Origin: Rhexocercosporidium sp. MPI-PUGE-AT-0058
Taxonomy: Eukaryota; Ascomycota; Leotiomycetes; Helotiales
Direction: 5' to 3'
Assembly: GCA_020746875.1 (NCBI GenBank)
Contig: JAGTJL010000001.1
Location: forward strand, 3,162,001-3,226,000
Length of the DNA stretch: 64,000 nucleotides
The translations under genes and the position numbers were made by a program. Each line of letters starts with the position of its first letter. Position 1 is the stretch's first letter. The notes under the pieces are model-generated. The model was not told the DNA's origin. It worked only from the letters and a program-made list of their open reading frames with translations, and did no database searches. This document shows positions 21,673-34,200 of the stretch, piece after piece.

Positions 21673-24347
21673 ATCAAGAAGACTTCCGATACGTTTCCAG
21701 CAGATTGGTAATGATTGCGTTTCCTTTCTCTTTAGCCAACGACAGAGGTGACCAACCAGGATTGTCCTCAGGGTCTGGTATAGCACCCTTCTGGAGTAGC
21801 AGCCTGATGACGGTTTCGTCTCCCCTCTCTACAGCCCGCAAAAGCGGCGTCTAGAGTCATTAAACGGAAAGGTCTACTTGAAACAGATTAGGTTCACTTA
21901 CCCGCTATACCAGCCAAAACAGAGCACCGTCAGCCATCGATTCAGCTCTACTTAACACAACTCAGGTTCACTTACATCCTATACCAGCCAAAACAAAATA
22001 GCGTCAGCAATCGATTAAACCTGAATATCTGCCCATCTCGGACTTTGATTGACTCACGAGTTTATACCAGTAGTTTACATTCGAGTCTTTCTGTAGTAGT
22101 ATCGCGACACTCGTTTCGAACCCACTTTCAATTGCCCAGGCCAACGGTGTACCACCGCATTCTTCTTTCGCTTCAGTGTCAGCTGCGTTGTTCAACAGGA
22201 GTGATATTACCGCCTCGTGTCCTCTCCAGGCCACCCAGTGCAACGCCGTTGCTCCATATCTGTCTCGGGCATTGATGTTGGCCTTCTTCACGAGCAACTC
22301 TTTCACTGCGGCCTCGTGACCTCCCTCCGCAGCGTACCAGAGTGGCGTCCGGCTCGTGTAGTCTTCCGAATCTGGATCTACCCCCTTCTCGAGCAGCTCT
22401 TTCACTACGGACTCGTAGCCTCTCTCCGCGGCGTACAACAACGGAGTCCGCCCGTATTCATCCTTCGTATTAATATCAGTGCCAAGTTGGCGTGCCTTTT
22501 GCAGAATCGCCCGTAACGGTCCTATTAACTGATATCGTGACACTATGTGTGCCATGTTGATCCTTTCTGGTGGGCGGTCGTTTGCGTATCGCTTTATTAT
22601 ACCGTAAATCCGCGCCCACCGTTGCACAAGATGCTCTGACGGCCAGGCGAAATAGTCTAGAAGATCGTCTTGGAGGTCATCCCTCGTCTCGCTTTGTTTT
22701 ACGTGCGCTATCCACGACGTTGTTGCATAGTGTAATAGAGGAAACGCTGACGTCAGGCCATCACAATCGCTGGCCGTTGACTGAGCGATCTCCTTCATTG
22801 CCAAGTAACGTATGCAAGTCCTGGACAGCCGATAGTGTGCGATGCCGACTACCGAATCAGCCTCGGTCCTCTTTAGGCTGGCATGCAGAGCCGAGAGGCA
22901 CTTCTCGACGAAAAAGTCCTTGACTGACTGGTGGATGAACTGCACAAACCGTGCGTTGGATGACGGCACGACTTCGGCAAGACCGCTACTGAACGCTATG
23001 ACTCTCCTCTCCATCATGTCGTTATCATCTGCGTAACCTTCGGCCCTCTGGCATTGTTGCAATGACTCGTAATCAGCATCAACGACCCATGGCCCACCGC
23101 AATTCGTCTAGCGATAAGGGTCGCGTGGCAAAGCAGATCCATTGGATCAATTTCAGGGAATTTGATCTCTTTTGCATGCTTCGTTGTTGTTGCATACTCT
23201 GGATGAGTTCGAGGTATAGATCATCCAACTCTAGAGGGAGAGTATAGATTTCTTTTTGGATCTCATTTAAGGTGGATCCATCACGCTTAAGCTTCAGAAC
23301 TTCGGCTACCACGAGGCGCGCCCACAGGAAAACACCCTGGGCGTGTCCTATGATTAGATCCGGAATCGTGGATCCCATTCGAACACGAAACCCAGAGAGC
23401 TTGGCTTTTACGTAAGTCGAAATGTCCTGTTTATTTCCTTCCTTAACATATATTACGGCCCCGCCGGGATTTAGGTCCAGATTCAGGTATGGACGACAGC
23501 TGAAGCAGATGTGAATCTGTTCGATAGCAGTGGATGGGAGACTTTGGAGCAAAGAGTTGAAGTTATCGGCTAGGTCAACTGCGTTCTCTTTGCCACATTC
23601 GTCCAGCGCGTCGATAAATAACCAGATTGGGCGGCTCTCTAAGACCTTTACAAGCGACGACTTGAAGAAGCGTCTTAGCTCGTCCAGATGCCACTGCCAC
23701 TTTATGTCCGGCTTGCCATCATTTTCGCACCGCTGTTCAAAGGTGGCCACGAGGTCCGGGACGACGTCGGGGACCTGGCTGAGGATCTGATGAAGGAGAG
23801 GCCGGAAGAGGCCGAGTGGCGTTCTTTGGAGTTCAGCACCACGACCATGGAAGAAGAAGGAGAGAACCAGGGGCCTCTCTCCGATTTTGGATACTTCCAT
23901 AACATTGTCAAGAGCGTATCGTAGTAATGTTGACTTCCTAGAGCCGGGCTTTCCCTTGATCCAGAGCACGTCTCGATCGCAAGCGGCCCAGCGCCTATAC
24001 GTCTCGTGCTGAAGTAGCCACTCGCATGTCCCTTCAAAGGCGACGATGCTGTTATCTTTGAATCGATCGTCCTTTTCCCGAAAGGCCAGCGATTGTAAGC
24101 AACTAGATAGGGGTGAGTGTTCGGGTAGGCTTCGGTCTTTTTAGGTCAGGTGAGCGAGCATATCCGCTAAGCGTCTAAATTTCAAAATATAACTTACGAA
24201 TATTCACTATTCTGTGTCGATATTGAAAAGCATCGTTAGTAAACAACTTTCGTAGAGCCTTCCCTGTTCAGAAGCGTACTCAGGTGCAAAAATGCCCTGC
24301 TGCTCAATGTGAGACCCATGGTTGTTGCTGATGTCCAAAGTTGCCAT
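21673..24347 (-). pseudogene. NACHT-ankyrin STAND (NLR-like) protein, frameshifted
   Basis: Minus strand. A possible first exon begins at 24,347 (MATLDISNNHGSH) but needs a frame change before the donor at 24,197. Intron 24,103-24,197. The main exon has EGTCEWLLQHETYR, the NACHT P-loop written GKPGSRKST (about 23,950), Walker B WLFIDALDEC and the ELRWAM block. A one-base excess in the ccc run at 23,086-23,088 shifts the frame; the next frame (22,058-23,085) resumes immediately with VDADYESLQQC and continues into a helical linker and ankyrin repeats (GRTPLLYAAERGYESVVKEL and three more). A 207-bp intron (21,851-22,057) precedes a last ankyrin exon ending at 21,673. In active NTPases the P-loop has Gly before the Lys; here it is Arg. 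Fungal NLRs act in non-self recognition and programmed cell death. Confidence 0.85.
21871..22020. repeat. Two-unit ~75-bp tandem repeat inside the last intron of the NACHT-ankyrin gene
   Basis: Units 21,871-21,943 and 21,944-22,020 share ggttcactta(c), ctataccagccaaaac and gtcagc(c/a)atcgatt in the same order. On the coding strand each unit contains a GTAAGTGAACC...AAGTAG stretch that resembles a tiny intron. The duplication explains the unusual intron length. Confidence 0.75.
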
Positions 24348-24544
24348 GTCGGCTGTCGGTGCTGTAGCGTATGATGTGGCAGAGTAGCGGTCCCTAGAAC
24401 AGTGGAGAAGAGAGCAACAATCCAGGATCCAAGAGTTTTGTTCGTGATTATGCTGCGAATGCCAGTGGGCGAGGAAGGCACAGGATTCGGCTGCGGTTAT
24501 ATGCGCAATTAAGACGGGGGCAAACACCCTGATCCAATATCAGA

Positions 24545-26154
24545 CCGTTTCTGCATTTCTTCGGAACTAGAGGGCGCTAGCGAAGAGCTCATCTTACAGA
24601 TGGCTGTCAAGGCTGTCAACGATTCGGCTGGCCCAGATGGGCTCGTACCTACGTTGCTAGACTTTGGCGCCTACCCTCGAATGACTGACGATTCTCCACC
24701 ATCTCCCTCCGTTGTGCAACGAGCTGAGGCTATTCGCAAGGCAACGAAGGAGGTGCGACGTCTCTACGCCACGCGCCAGGTCAACGATGCACTAGGAATG
24801 AGAAATGGCCCAAACACCACGACTACGCTCAATCTGCCACTCCAATCTGAGGTACGCGTATGGCGTGAAAAGGGAGGATGGTCAGGCCCACATAAACTCA
24901 TTGCAATTGATAATCAAACTTGCACTGTTCAGATGCCTCACGGACCCACTCAATTCCGTTCAACTGTTATCAAGCCCTACTACAAAGATGACAGTTCCGA
25001 GCCTTTGCAGGATGCCCCAGAAGATGCCCCAGAGGAGAACCACGATCAACGTGCCCCAGAAGGCGACTACGATCCTGATACAATTGTAGTAGATGTGCCG
25101 CACCCTCGACGCGGTAGAAGTCGCCCGAACGGATCACGAATTCGCCGACATCTTGTTGATTTCGAAGAGCAATTCGTTGCCGCCATCGAGAGTAGATTAA
25201 GGGCAAAGCTACTGACGCCCCATTCGAGAAATCAAGGCTTGTCATCCAGGGTTACAACGATGATGGCAAGGAGGTGATTCTTACGCAATCTCCCACGATT
25301 CAACGAGCTAGTCAGCGAGTTATTGTTGCGCTAGCTCCCTCCTTGATAAAGAATGGAATGGCGGTTTATTTGCGAGATATCACTCAGGCCTACACCCAAT
25401 CAGAGACGCGCCTTCAGCGCTTGATATTGGCATATCTTCCAGAGCAAATTCGCCACCAATATCCCGAAGATACGATCATGGTTGTGCTCAAGCCATTATA
25501 TGGAATCGCAGAAGCAGGAACGCATTGGTGGGCTACCTACAGTAAGCACCACAAAGAGAAGCTTTTGATGACTACTTCTACATTCGATCCCTGCTTCCTC
25601 ATCACAACTACGGGAACACCATTTGGAATCGTCGGCATGCAAACTGATGATACAGTTATCTTGGGAGACAACCAATTTTCAGCTCTTGAAGAAGATGAGC
25701 TAGTGAAGGCAAATCTTATGGCAAAGCCGAAGGTAAAGCTTGATTCGACAGCACAATTGCTCTTCAATGGGTGCATTCTCTCCCTGAACGAGGACTCCAT
25801 TGCTTTGCGCCTGTTGGTTTCACAGGTTCTGGTGAGACACTGAATAAAGGTGGTATTCCTGTATTCGTATTGTTGTGTCTTAACTATGGAAGAAGCGAGT
25901 AGAAAGGAGGAACTTATTGCCCCTCCACCACGCTAGTGCCACCGCGCTAGTGCCGCGGTATCATGTGATATATATTTCCCAACAGCGCCAGAAGGGTCAA
26001 GGTAAGAAGATCGACGTCGTTAACGTTAATTCTCCGAAGCAAGGATACGTGGAGCAACGCGCTCGCGGAGCTTATGTTGCTTCTATCTGTCAACCCGAGG
26101 CTTCCTTTGATCTCTCTGTTGCCGCTCAACACCAGGAACCAACCAAAGATGACG
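24545..26154 (+). mobile_element. Truncated Ty1/copia retrotransposon pol fragment
   Basis: The plus strand reads into copia pol without a 5' LTR. The segment ELEGASEELILQMAVKAVND...GPDGLVPTLL (about 24,570-24,660) belongs to the integrase/RT linker of a fungal copia family. A frame change near 25,205 is followed by the RVT_2 reverse transcriptase with LRDITQAYTQS, VVLKPLYGIAEAGTHWW and TSTFDPCFLI. The RT is interrupted by a solo LTR (25,812-25,984) and resumes with KKIDVVNVNSPKQGYVEQRA, then GAYVASICQPEASFDLS. RNase H and the 3' LTR are absent; the element stops at about 26,154 where a chromovirus fragment begins. Little RIP is evident, so it is likely a young or escaped fragment. Not autonomous. 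Confidence 0.88.
25812..25984. repeat. Solo LTR (173 bp) with 5-bp TSD GCGCC
   Basis: Starts TGTTGG and ends CCAACA, with gcgcc immediately before (25,807-25,811) and after (25,985-25,989). It contains an aataaag string. Removing the LTR plus one TSD copy re-joins the copia RT frame exactly (..SIALR / QKGQGKKID..). This shows an LTR retrotransposon inserted and then recombined out between its LTRs. The parent family is not otherwise seen in this window. Confidence 0.9.
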
Positions 26155-27160
26155 TTCTGGTCGCATGCCGTATGCGACATTCACCTGTCCCCTTAACCCG
26201 TGACTTCCATACCGTAACACTACCCCCCCCCTCCGAAAAACTGCGTCCTCGCAGTTGCAGTCATAACTCGGTCGTCTTCTAAGTCGCCGTAGTCGTCGAT
26301 TCCGGCGTTGTAAGCCTCTAGCCACTTAGGTAGAGCTCTTGGTGGTCATAGCATCAGAGCATGGGTACCACTCCAGATCTTCATCGGCGCCAAGCCACTT
26401 AATACGATACTTGAGAGTTGAGTTTACCAGCTTTGAGCCAAGTATTGCTTCAATCTCCCATTCGTCTTGCTCGGGTAAGAGCTGAATTGGGGCAAGTGCT
26501 TGGCGGACTTGGCCCGGCAAAGGGTTGTCGATGTGCTTGCGGAGGGAGTGTGAGTGGAAAACCGGGTAAATCTGCCAGTCGTTTGGAAGTTCCACTTTCC
26601 AACTCTCTCCAATCTTCTCTAGCACCTTAACTGGTCCGTACCACTTGTCAGATAGCTTCCGTGACGGCCTATCCATTTTCCAGTTCCGTGTATCAATCAG
26701 GACCATGTCACCCACCTCCCAGTCAACCTCTCGGCGGTTTCGGTCGGCTAGTCGTTTCATCTTGTCCTGCTGCGACTGAAGAGATGATTTCGCAAAGGTC
26801 ACTACGTCTTGCATCCTAGTTGCGACTTTGACAGCATCGTCCCTATTTAGTCGCTCCGTAGCCGACTGTGGGGGATCGGGGTTTTGCATATCAAAGGAGG
26901 TGCGTGGCTCATACCCATTGAGTACTTGAAAGGGCGAGACGTTACCGAGCGATTCGTGAGGCAAGGTTAGCTGAGCTATATCCATAATTGGCAAAAGAAA
27001 GCTCCAGTTGTCTTGGTAATACGTGCAGAACGGACGTAATCGCTGCTTAACGTACTGGTTCATGACTTCCGTTTGGTCATCCACGTTTGGGTTGTACGCC
27101 GTAGTAAGTTTGACCTTAGTACCAAGGATTCGGCAGTATTTTGGGATTCAGCTGCATTGT
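26155..27160 (-). mobile_element. Truncated Ty3/gypsy chromovirus fragment (integrase C-terminus and chromodomain)
   Basis: The minus frame 27,084-26,326 is open for 252 codons and extends upstream as LGTKVKLTTAYNPNVDDQTE to about 27,160. Visible: the integrase C-terminal part (DNWSFLLPIMDIAQLT, SPFQVLNGYEPR), the GPV/KVLEKIG-type GPY/F segment and PVFHSHSLRKH. A chromodomain follows (EWEIEAILGSKLVN...LKYRIKWLG...EWYPCSDAM). A frame change at about 26,330 precedes the tail PKWLEAYNAGIDDYGD. Then a polyG run (26,222-26,231 on plus as c's) precedes TGTTACGG, the likely start of the 3' LTR, of which only about 65 bp remain (26,155-26,219). Chromodomains target new copies to heterochromatin. Confidence 0.88.
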
Positions 27161-27450
27161 TTGGCTTGCTTTTCAACCCGCCACAGCCATGAAGCAAGCG
27201 ACACTGGCAACACCCCTTCCTCGCTTCTCCCGAATTCGAGTGAGGAATTCATAAGACGTACTTCGGAAGAGAGTGGCACGTCCGTCCCTGAGTGGCGGAA
27301 AACTGTTGGTTGGGCAATTTCATTCATTCATTTATTCATACTCGGTTCTAGCTGTCCACCGTAGGACTGCTATGCCGGCATAGTCCAGCTTCGGCGCCAG
27401 TTGCCGAAGTGCGCGCTACCGCATTCGGTAATTTGCACTTCACTTTATCA
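27161..27450. other. Short balanced-composition spacer
   Basis: Non-repetitive-looking sequence between the chromovirus fragment and the 3' end of the LINE; no gene or motif identified. The LINE 3' end is not marked by a clear poly-A tail, so the border is approximate. Confidence 0.35.
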
Positions 27451-27679
27451 CTTTATAGTAACCAGTAACCTCCTCCACTAGACGGTCTGGCTCCTATCTA
27501 CGACTATTTACATAAACGCCTTAAAGAGTGCTTTACTTAATTCTTTAATAATATATTAGGCTCTTTAGTTGCCGCTTTTACTAGCCATCTCGTATCTCCG
27601 TACTTTTAGTCTCCCCCTAGCGCTTTACTTCATCTCTTTACACTATATCGTAACTCCGAAACTGCCTAAAGAGACGCGT

Positions 27680-29225
27680 CTATTTTATAAATTTAATTAC
27701 TTTTATAATTAATTTTGGCTCGTTTAAGATTGCCTTTAAGTCTATTCGTCCTCTCTTCCCAAATACCTTTTTCCGAACGTCGTTATATTTCCGATACCTT
27801 AGTAGGATATAATCTACGGTTTGCCGTCCTTCGCCGCAGTCGCATCCTAAGTCGTCGACTTCCGGCACTCTTCTCTTCTATAAGAAGTCTTTTAACTTAA
27901 TTTTTTCCGTGCGCATCTGGATAAGTAATGTACTCTGCCACTTCTTTAGTCCATAATATAGTCGCAGGATCTTATATAATAATTACGAGGTATACTTAAA
28001 TATGGTTCTTCCTTTTGTTTTTACTTTTTAATTATTTATTTATTCGGCTCTTATCTACCTCTTAACTTAAGATTTTAAGGTTGCTTGTAAGTAGTATGTC
28101 CTTGTTTATATAGCGTTCTCGTTTCCTTGGCTAACTCTTACATTTTATTTAATTACTCTCTTGGCCGCTTTGTCTACGGCTTCGTTCCCCCAAATGCCGG
28201 TATGGGCTGGCATTTATTTTATCTCGACCCGCATCCCTCGCTCTCTTTAGAGCTTGTTTATGAGTTGTATTACGTTAGCTACGATGTACGCACTTGATTT
28301 GCTCGTAAGGTTTTGAAATATTCGAATAATTACTTAATTGTTTATAAAGATAATTAGCTTGTCTCTTTTGTTTTCTCTTTTTACGTTTTTGTTTATAATT
28401 TCAAAGGCTAACTTAATGCCTTATAATTCTGCGGTATATACGGTCGAGGTTTTACTATCCCCTATATATGTTAGTTTTATACATTTAGTTAAGGGTGATA
28501 CTATTATAGTTCTTACGTAATTATTAATTCCGCTGCCGTCAGTATAGACGAAAAGGCTATTCGAGGGGTTCTTAAGGAATTCTTTATATTAAGTTCTGGC
28601 TGTTTCGGCGTATGATACTATTCTTACGATCGGCTTTTGCTACTATAATAATATTAAGAATAGTAGAATAACCTTTTGGTCCTTAATCGACGCTTCGCGG
28701 CGCTAACGAAGACGTTTATACGTGTGTTTCAGAAGGTTTAAGTATAATTTCTTTTTCTATCGGCTCCTCGTAGTCCTGAGGAGTTGGAAGCTTACTAGGG
28801 TCGGTATTTTGTTTAAGGAGAGAATCCTGCTAATAGTCTCGGCGCTTATCTTTTAGATTTATTATTTAATAAGAAGGAAGTAGAGCTTTATATTTAAGAA
28901 TAAGCCTGATGTTATTTTATATACACCTTTAATAATTCTATTAGCTTTTGCTTAAAGTATTTTAAGTGAGTTAATAGTTTGTTTTATATAGCCTTTTCCG
29001 CGCTTTTAAGCGACAAATTATACGGAGTAGCCGTATATTATTTAGGGGATAATAACTGTTTAATAAATCTTCTTAAGTTTAATAACTCCTGCTTTTTAAA
29101 TAAAACCGGCTAGACTTATTAGTGCATTAATAAACTTCGAGATCTTTATTTTTAGGTTCTGGATGTGCTATTTCCAGTTTAGCGCCGTATTAAGCGTGAC
29201 TTTAAGGTATTTGCTGCTTTCGGAT
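27680..29225 (-). pseudogene. LINE ORF2, 3' part: RT C-terminus and RNase H
   Basis: Continues from the interrupted RT with ESSKYLKVTLNTALNWK and ISKFINALISLAGFI, then a linker (28,800-28,570). The RNase H domain follows: FVYTDGSGIN (about 28,550), STVYTAEL then GIKLAFEI (about 28,430), and the C-terminal DLGCDCGEGRQTVDYIL (27,840). Asp and Glu of the RNase H catalytic set are still readable (YTDGSG, AEL). Multiple stops. RNase H removes the RNA template strand during target-primed reverse transcription. Confidence 0.85.
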
Positions 29226-29482
29226 TGTTATGTATATGCCTATCCATTCTATCTGTACGGAATCGGGCCCGTAGTATAAGGGGGCCGAGGCTTCTACGGT
29301 ATTAATAGAATCAGTCTTACTTATATATTTAATCACGTCGGCGTTTTGCTTCCTTTTACGGGTAATCCCTTTTATATATACGCTTCTCTTTTGGACTTCT
29401 TCGAAGGCTAGAGATTAGTTCTTTAAATATAATTTATTTTAAACTTCTACGAAGCTTTACTTATTGTGAATTCTATTTAATA
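29226..29482 (+). repeat. 5' LTR of the Ty3 element in the LINE
   Basis: 257 bp; pairs without gaps with 37,258-37,514 apart from transitions. Preceded by TSD copy CGGAT. Confidence 0.9.
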
Positions 29483-29559
29483 AGCTAATCTCTTTATCTT
29501 ATAAGGAGGTAATATAAAAGATAGAAGAACGGTTCTTTATTAAGTAATTATATTTAATA

Positions 29560-31260
29560 ACGCTAGACCTACGGGCAATACTCGCTTTAGTAATGCCGCT
29601 CGTAATATTCTTTATAAGATTATAGAATTTATAAATCCCTTTTATATAATTGAAAGCGAAGGTACTTCTGATAACGAACTGCCTTAAAGCACTCGCGATA
29701 ATAATAATAAGGAATCTTCTTATACTTATAGCTAGTCCGTTTATATTCGTAAAGAGAAAGGCAAGGCTATAGCTTAAATTAAAAGTAACTTAAATATATC
29801 CGATTATATAACAAATAATATAATCTTTTTTATCCTTAATACTAATATTAATCTTGCGGCTTTAAGTATACTTACTGAAAAACAAATCGCTTAAAAGCAG
29901 CGCGAGCTCGAAGAATATATGCGCTTGTTAATTAAGTTTAAGGTTAAGGATACTCGTGCGAAGACGCGGCTCGCCTATTATAAAAATAGTCTTACCAGAC
30001 TTCGCCGCCTCCGGGTAATCTTTATTGCTTATACGGACGTAATAAGTGAATAATATACGGTTAAAGAAAGCTTTCAACGAACTCGCAATATAATATTAGA
30101 TTTTATTGCTGCTACTCTAGTAAGGGACTTTAAGTTACTTTTAATAAAGCGTAACCCTAATTTAGGGTTAAAAGCTAACTTGCTTAGCCTATAGCACTCG
30201 CTTAATAGGGATGCTGTTAAGCCTAGGACTTTGCCGGCCTTAAGATACTCTCGGGAAATAACCGCATTACTTACGGTAAATCACGTAGCTTATAAACTTA
30301 AAATAATATTATTAACGTATTTAAATCTAGACGCTTATATTTTACTAAAGCATATTACGGCCTAGGCGAAAGATAAGCGCGATCGTAAGAAATGCCTTAT
30401 AATTATAATTCTTAAAAAATATAAAAGAAAAAGTTTTAAAAGCCTACGAAATTAGAAAAATACTTAAGAAGAGATCTTTAAAGCTCGCTTATATAGCTAT
30501 AATACGCATGCAAATCGAGTACGCGTCGCAGCCGCAAATATGGAAGGCGATCTATTAACTTATTAAGGTAATGCGAAGCAAATTATAATTAGATCCGAGG
30601 GTATCCCGCTAATATAAAACTTATTCATCGATTTCTTAAAAAGGCTTCATGCCTCTAAAGAAACTCAAAGTATTAAAGTTATTAAAAATATTAAGCGATT
30701 CCGCTAGTAATTAGGCGAGTTTATTTAAGCGATATATCGACGGTTTATTATACTTATTAAGGACCGCAACACTCGGATATCTAATAATAATATTATTATT
30801 AACTTTTGTGAAGTAATTACGTATATACTAATAGCGTAGCAAATTAATTCTTACGCTTTTATAAACTCTCTTAATATTTATTAATAATAGAAAAAACTGG
30901 CTAATAATATTGAGTTTTTTATTAAAAGAATTTAAAGAGTATTTTTTAATATATTAAAGGCTAAGTATAACGGAGGCGGAGGCGGATAAAGTAGTAATAA
31001 TCCTGGGAATAGCAGATCTCGTAAAAGAAGCCGTGAAAAATATTCTAGGGATAGTAATAAGAAGCGCGCACCTAACGGCGCTTTTTTAGCTTTCGGTTCC
31101 CGACTTTTTAATAGAAGTAAAAATAATAAGAAGAAGAATTATATTAAGAGTATTATATCTTGCCGCTTTTATAAGTAAAAAGGTTATTAGTCTGGAGACC
31201 GTAATTATCTTAAGTTCGCATAATAAGCGTAAAATAATCTTCAAAAGCTAAAAATAAAGG
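29560..31260 (+). pseudogene. Ty3 (LINE-nested) gag
   Basis: Plus-strand coding with many RIP stops. A nucleocapsid-type zinc knuckle is recognisable at about 31,155-31,200 as CRFYK..KGY.SGDRNY, where C-x2-C-x3-GH-x4-C would be expected; two positions are Tyr or other residues consistent with G-to-A change. Gag forms the virus-like particle. Confidence 0.7.
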
Positions 31261-31289
31261 AACGTTTTAAAGCAATAAAGAAAACCCTT

Positions 31290-34200
31290 TTAATAGAAAG
31301 GAAGGTATATATTGCTATACGCGTTAAAGAATAAAAGCCGTTTAGCACCGGAAAAGATATAAGAAAAGGCAATATTAAGTCTTAAGCGTCGAAGGCTTAA
31401 GGGATATTCCTAGACGCTTATATATTTCTGCAGGACTAAAGCAACCCGAGATAAGTGCGAATGCGTTACTTAATAATTTAATAAATAATAGCTCAGATTA
31501 TAATTTCTTTAATAAATATAAAGCTAAGTTATAAGGATTTCTCTTTTTATTTAAGTATAATTAAGAGTTTATAATATTTAATAAGTATTAGTTTCGAGTA
31601 ATTAACGCTTATAACTTATATATAATAATATAAAACAACCGTAAAATCTCAAGAACTTTTTAAGAAAGATTTTATAGTTATAAAGACTTAAGATATAATA
31701 TAGTTCTCGGAATAGAATTCTTTAAATATAAGAGCGCCGGGTATTACGACTAAAAACTCAAAAAATAGGCTTACGCCTTAATTTAAGACGAGATCTAAAT
31801 TATAATAATAAAGAAGTTTACTAATATCCTTAATACCGACTTTAAAACGGTATTTTATATTATATTTATATTTTAATCTGATTATAACTATTCAAAGAAT
31901 TTGGAATTATATAAGTATTTAAGGCAATCGTGGGATATTTATCTTAATACCGGCGTCGTAAACCCGTCGCAAGTATTAGTTATTTAGCTAAAAACTCCTA
32001 AACTAATATTTTTTTTAGATTAGCTTATAGATATAATAAATGTATGCGATGATAATCCGCTAACTGCTTTCTTTAAAGAATAAGTTAGATTTAAGTATAT
32101 TATCGATATTAACGTATTATTTCTATATAGCTCTTTTTATAACTTTTCCGAATTATAACTCGCCGCGCTTCGGGAATATTTTACTGCCTTATTATAAAAG
32201 AGATAGATTTATCCGTTAAAAAGTCCCGTAAATACGCCGATACTGTTTATATTAAAAAAAGATAGAAGGTTGCGTTTATATATAGATTATCGAAGATTAA
32301 ATAAGGTAACGATTAAAAATCGCTACTCTTTTCCTCTAATCGATAAGACGCTAGACCGTCTCGGCGGAGCCGTAATATTCACGGCTTTAGATTTGAAGGA
32401 TATATATTATTATATCAGAATTAAGGAAGGACACGAATAGAAAATAGCTTTCCGTATTAAATATAAATATTTTAAATATTTAATAATACCCTTCGGGCTA
32501 TTTAACGCTCTAATTACGTTTTAAGCGTATATTAACGAAGCGTTGGCGGGACTGATTAATTATTTTATTATTATATATCTCGATAATATCTTAATTTATT
32601 TTAAAAATAAAGAAGAGTACCGTAAATATATTAAAGCCGTTATGAAACAATTACGTAAATATAAGCTCTTCGTTAAACTTAATAAGTATAAATTTAAAAT
32701 AAATTAAGTCGAGTTCTTGGGATTCGAAGTCGAATTAACCGGCATTTAAGCGGACTTAAAGCGGATTCGTTTAATTTAAGAATAACTAAAGCCGGAATCT
32801 TATAAAGATATCCAGGTTTTTCTAGGCTTTGCGAATTTTTATTATAGATTTATATTAAGATACTTTAAGATAGCTGTAAGCTTAATAAGGGCTCTTTAAA
32901 GTATAAAGAATAAAGTTAAGAAAGAACCCTTTAAATTCTCTGATATAATTAAGAAAAGTTTTAAAGATTTAAAAGCAGCTTTTATTAATATACTAATTAT
33001 AAGGTATTTCGATTTTACGAAGCGTATTTAAGTTGAAACTAATGCTTCTAGATTTGCAATTACTAGTACTCTCTTTTAATAAGCTGATTCTGAAAAAGGA
33101 TTTAAGCGATACTAGAAACCCGTTGCGTATTAGTCCCGTAAGATAATTAATATTAAGCGGAATTATATTATTTACGATAGAGAGCTTTTAGCTATCGTTA
33201 AGTGTTTTAAGGAGTAAAGGCATTACCTTAAGGGCAGTTAATATATTATTAAAGTACTTACAGATTATAATAACCTTAAGTATTTTATAATAGCGAAATA
33301 TTTCGAGAGTCGATAAGCACGGTAAGTAATGTATTTTATTACTTATAATTTTAAAATCTATTATTATAAAAGTGTCGTAAACCCGGCAGATAGACTTAAT
33401 AAGAGGCTAGATTATCGGGAATCTGAAGGTTTTATTAATATTACTTAGCTATTAATATTTTAAAATAAATTAAAAAGAGCTTTTATAAATGCTTTATAAA
33501 GTCGAAGAGCTAATATTAAAGCATTTCCAGACGAGGATTATAAAATATTATTAAGAAAACTATCTAATATTATTTAAGATCTTACCGATGAAAGGCCGGA
33601 CCCGGTGCTAATAGAATCGGGACGAGTTACTTAAAAGAGAATTCTGGAAGCTAGGTATATAAAACTTAGTCCTCTAGATATTACACTTAAGATAATAGCT
33701 TTATCTATGAATATATTATTATATATAAGGAGCGAAGGCTGACCGCTTATTGCAGGAATTAATAGTTATAAATATCTTATTCTAATATTATGGATAAGAG
33801 CAGTAATTAAAAGTTAAATAACTCTGGCTTTATTAATAAAGCTGTTACGGGACTTGATTATCTTTACTTAGCGTAATAATAAAAACTGTAAAAATATAAT
33901 TAATGCAGCGAGTAAACCTAGATTTTAGTTAAATTAAAAGTAGAACTTGGATATATCGGGACTTCTTCGATAGGATTTTAGGGCTTATATCTCAAATAAT
34001 TTAATATTAAGAATAAAAATTATAAAACTTTATTATAATGACTTATTAATAAGGTATTACGGTATTATAAAAACTTCGCAATTCCTCCGTAAAACCTACT
34101 TCTGGGATAAAATGGAAGATAATATTAGAATATATATTAGAAAATATAATATTTATTAAAGAATTAAATCGAAATAATATACGTTATATAGACTTTTAAT

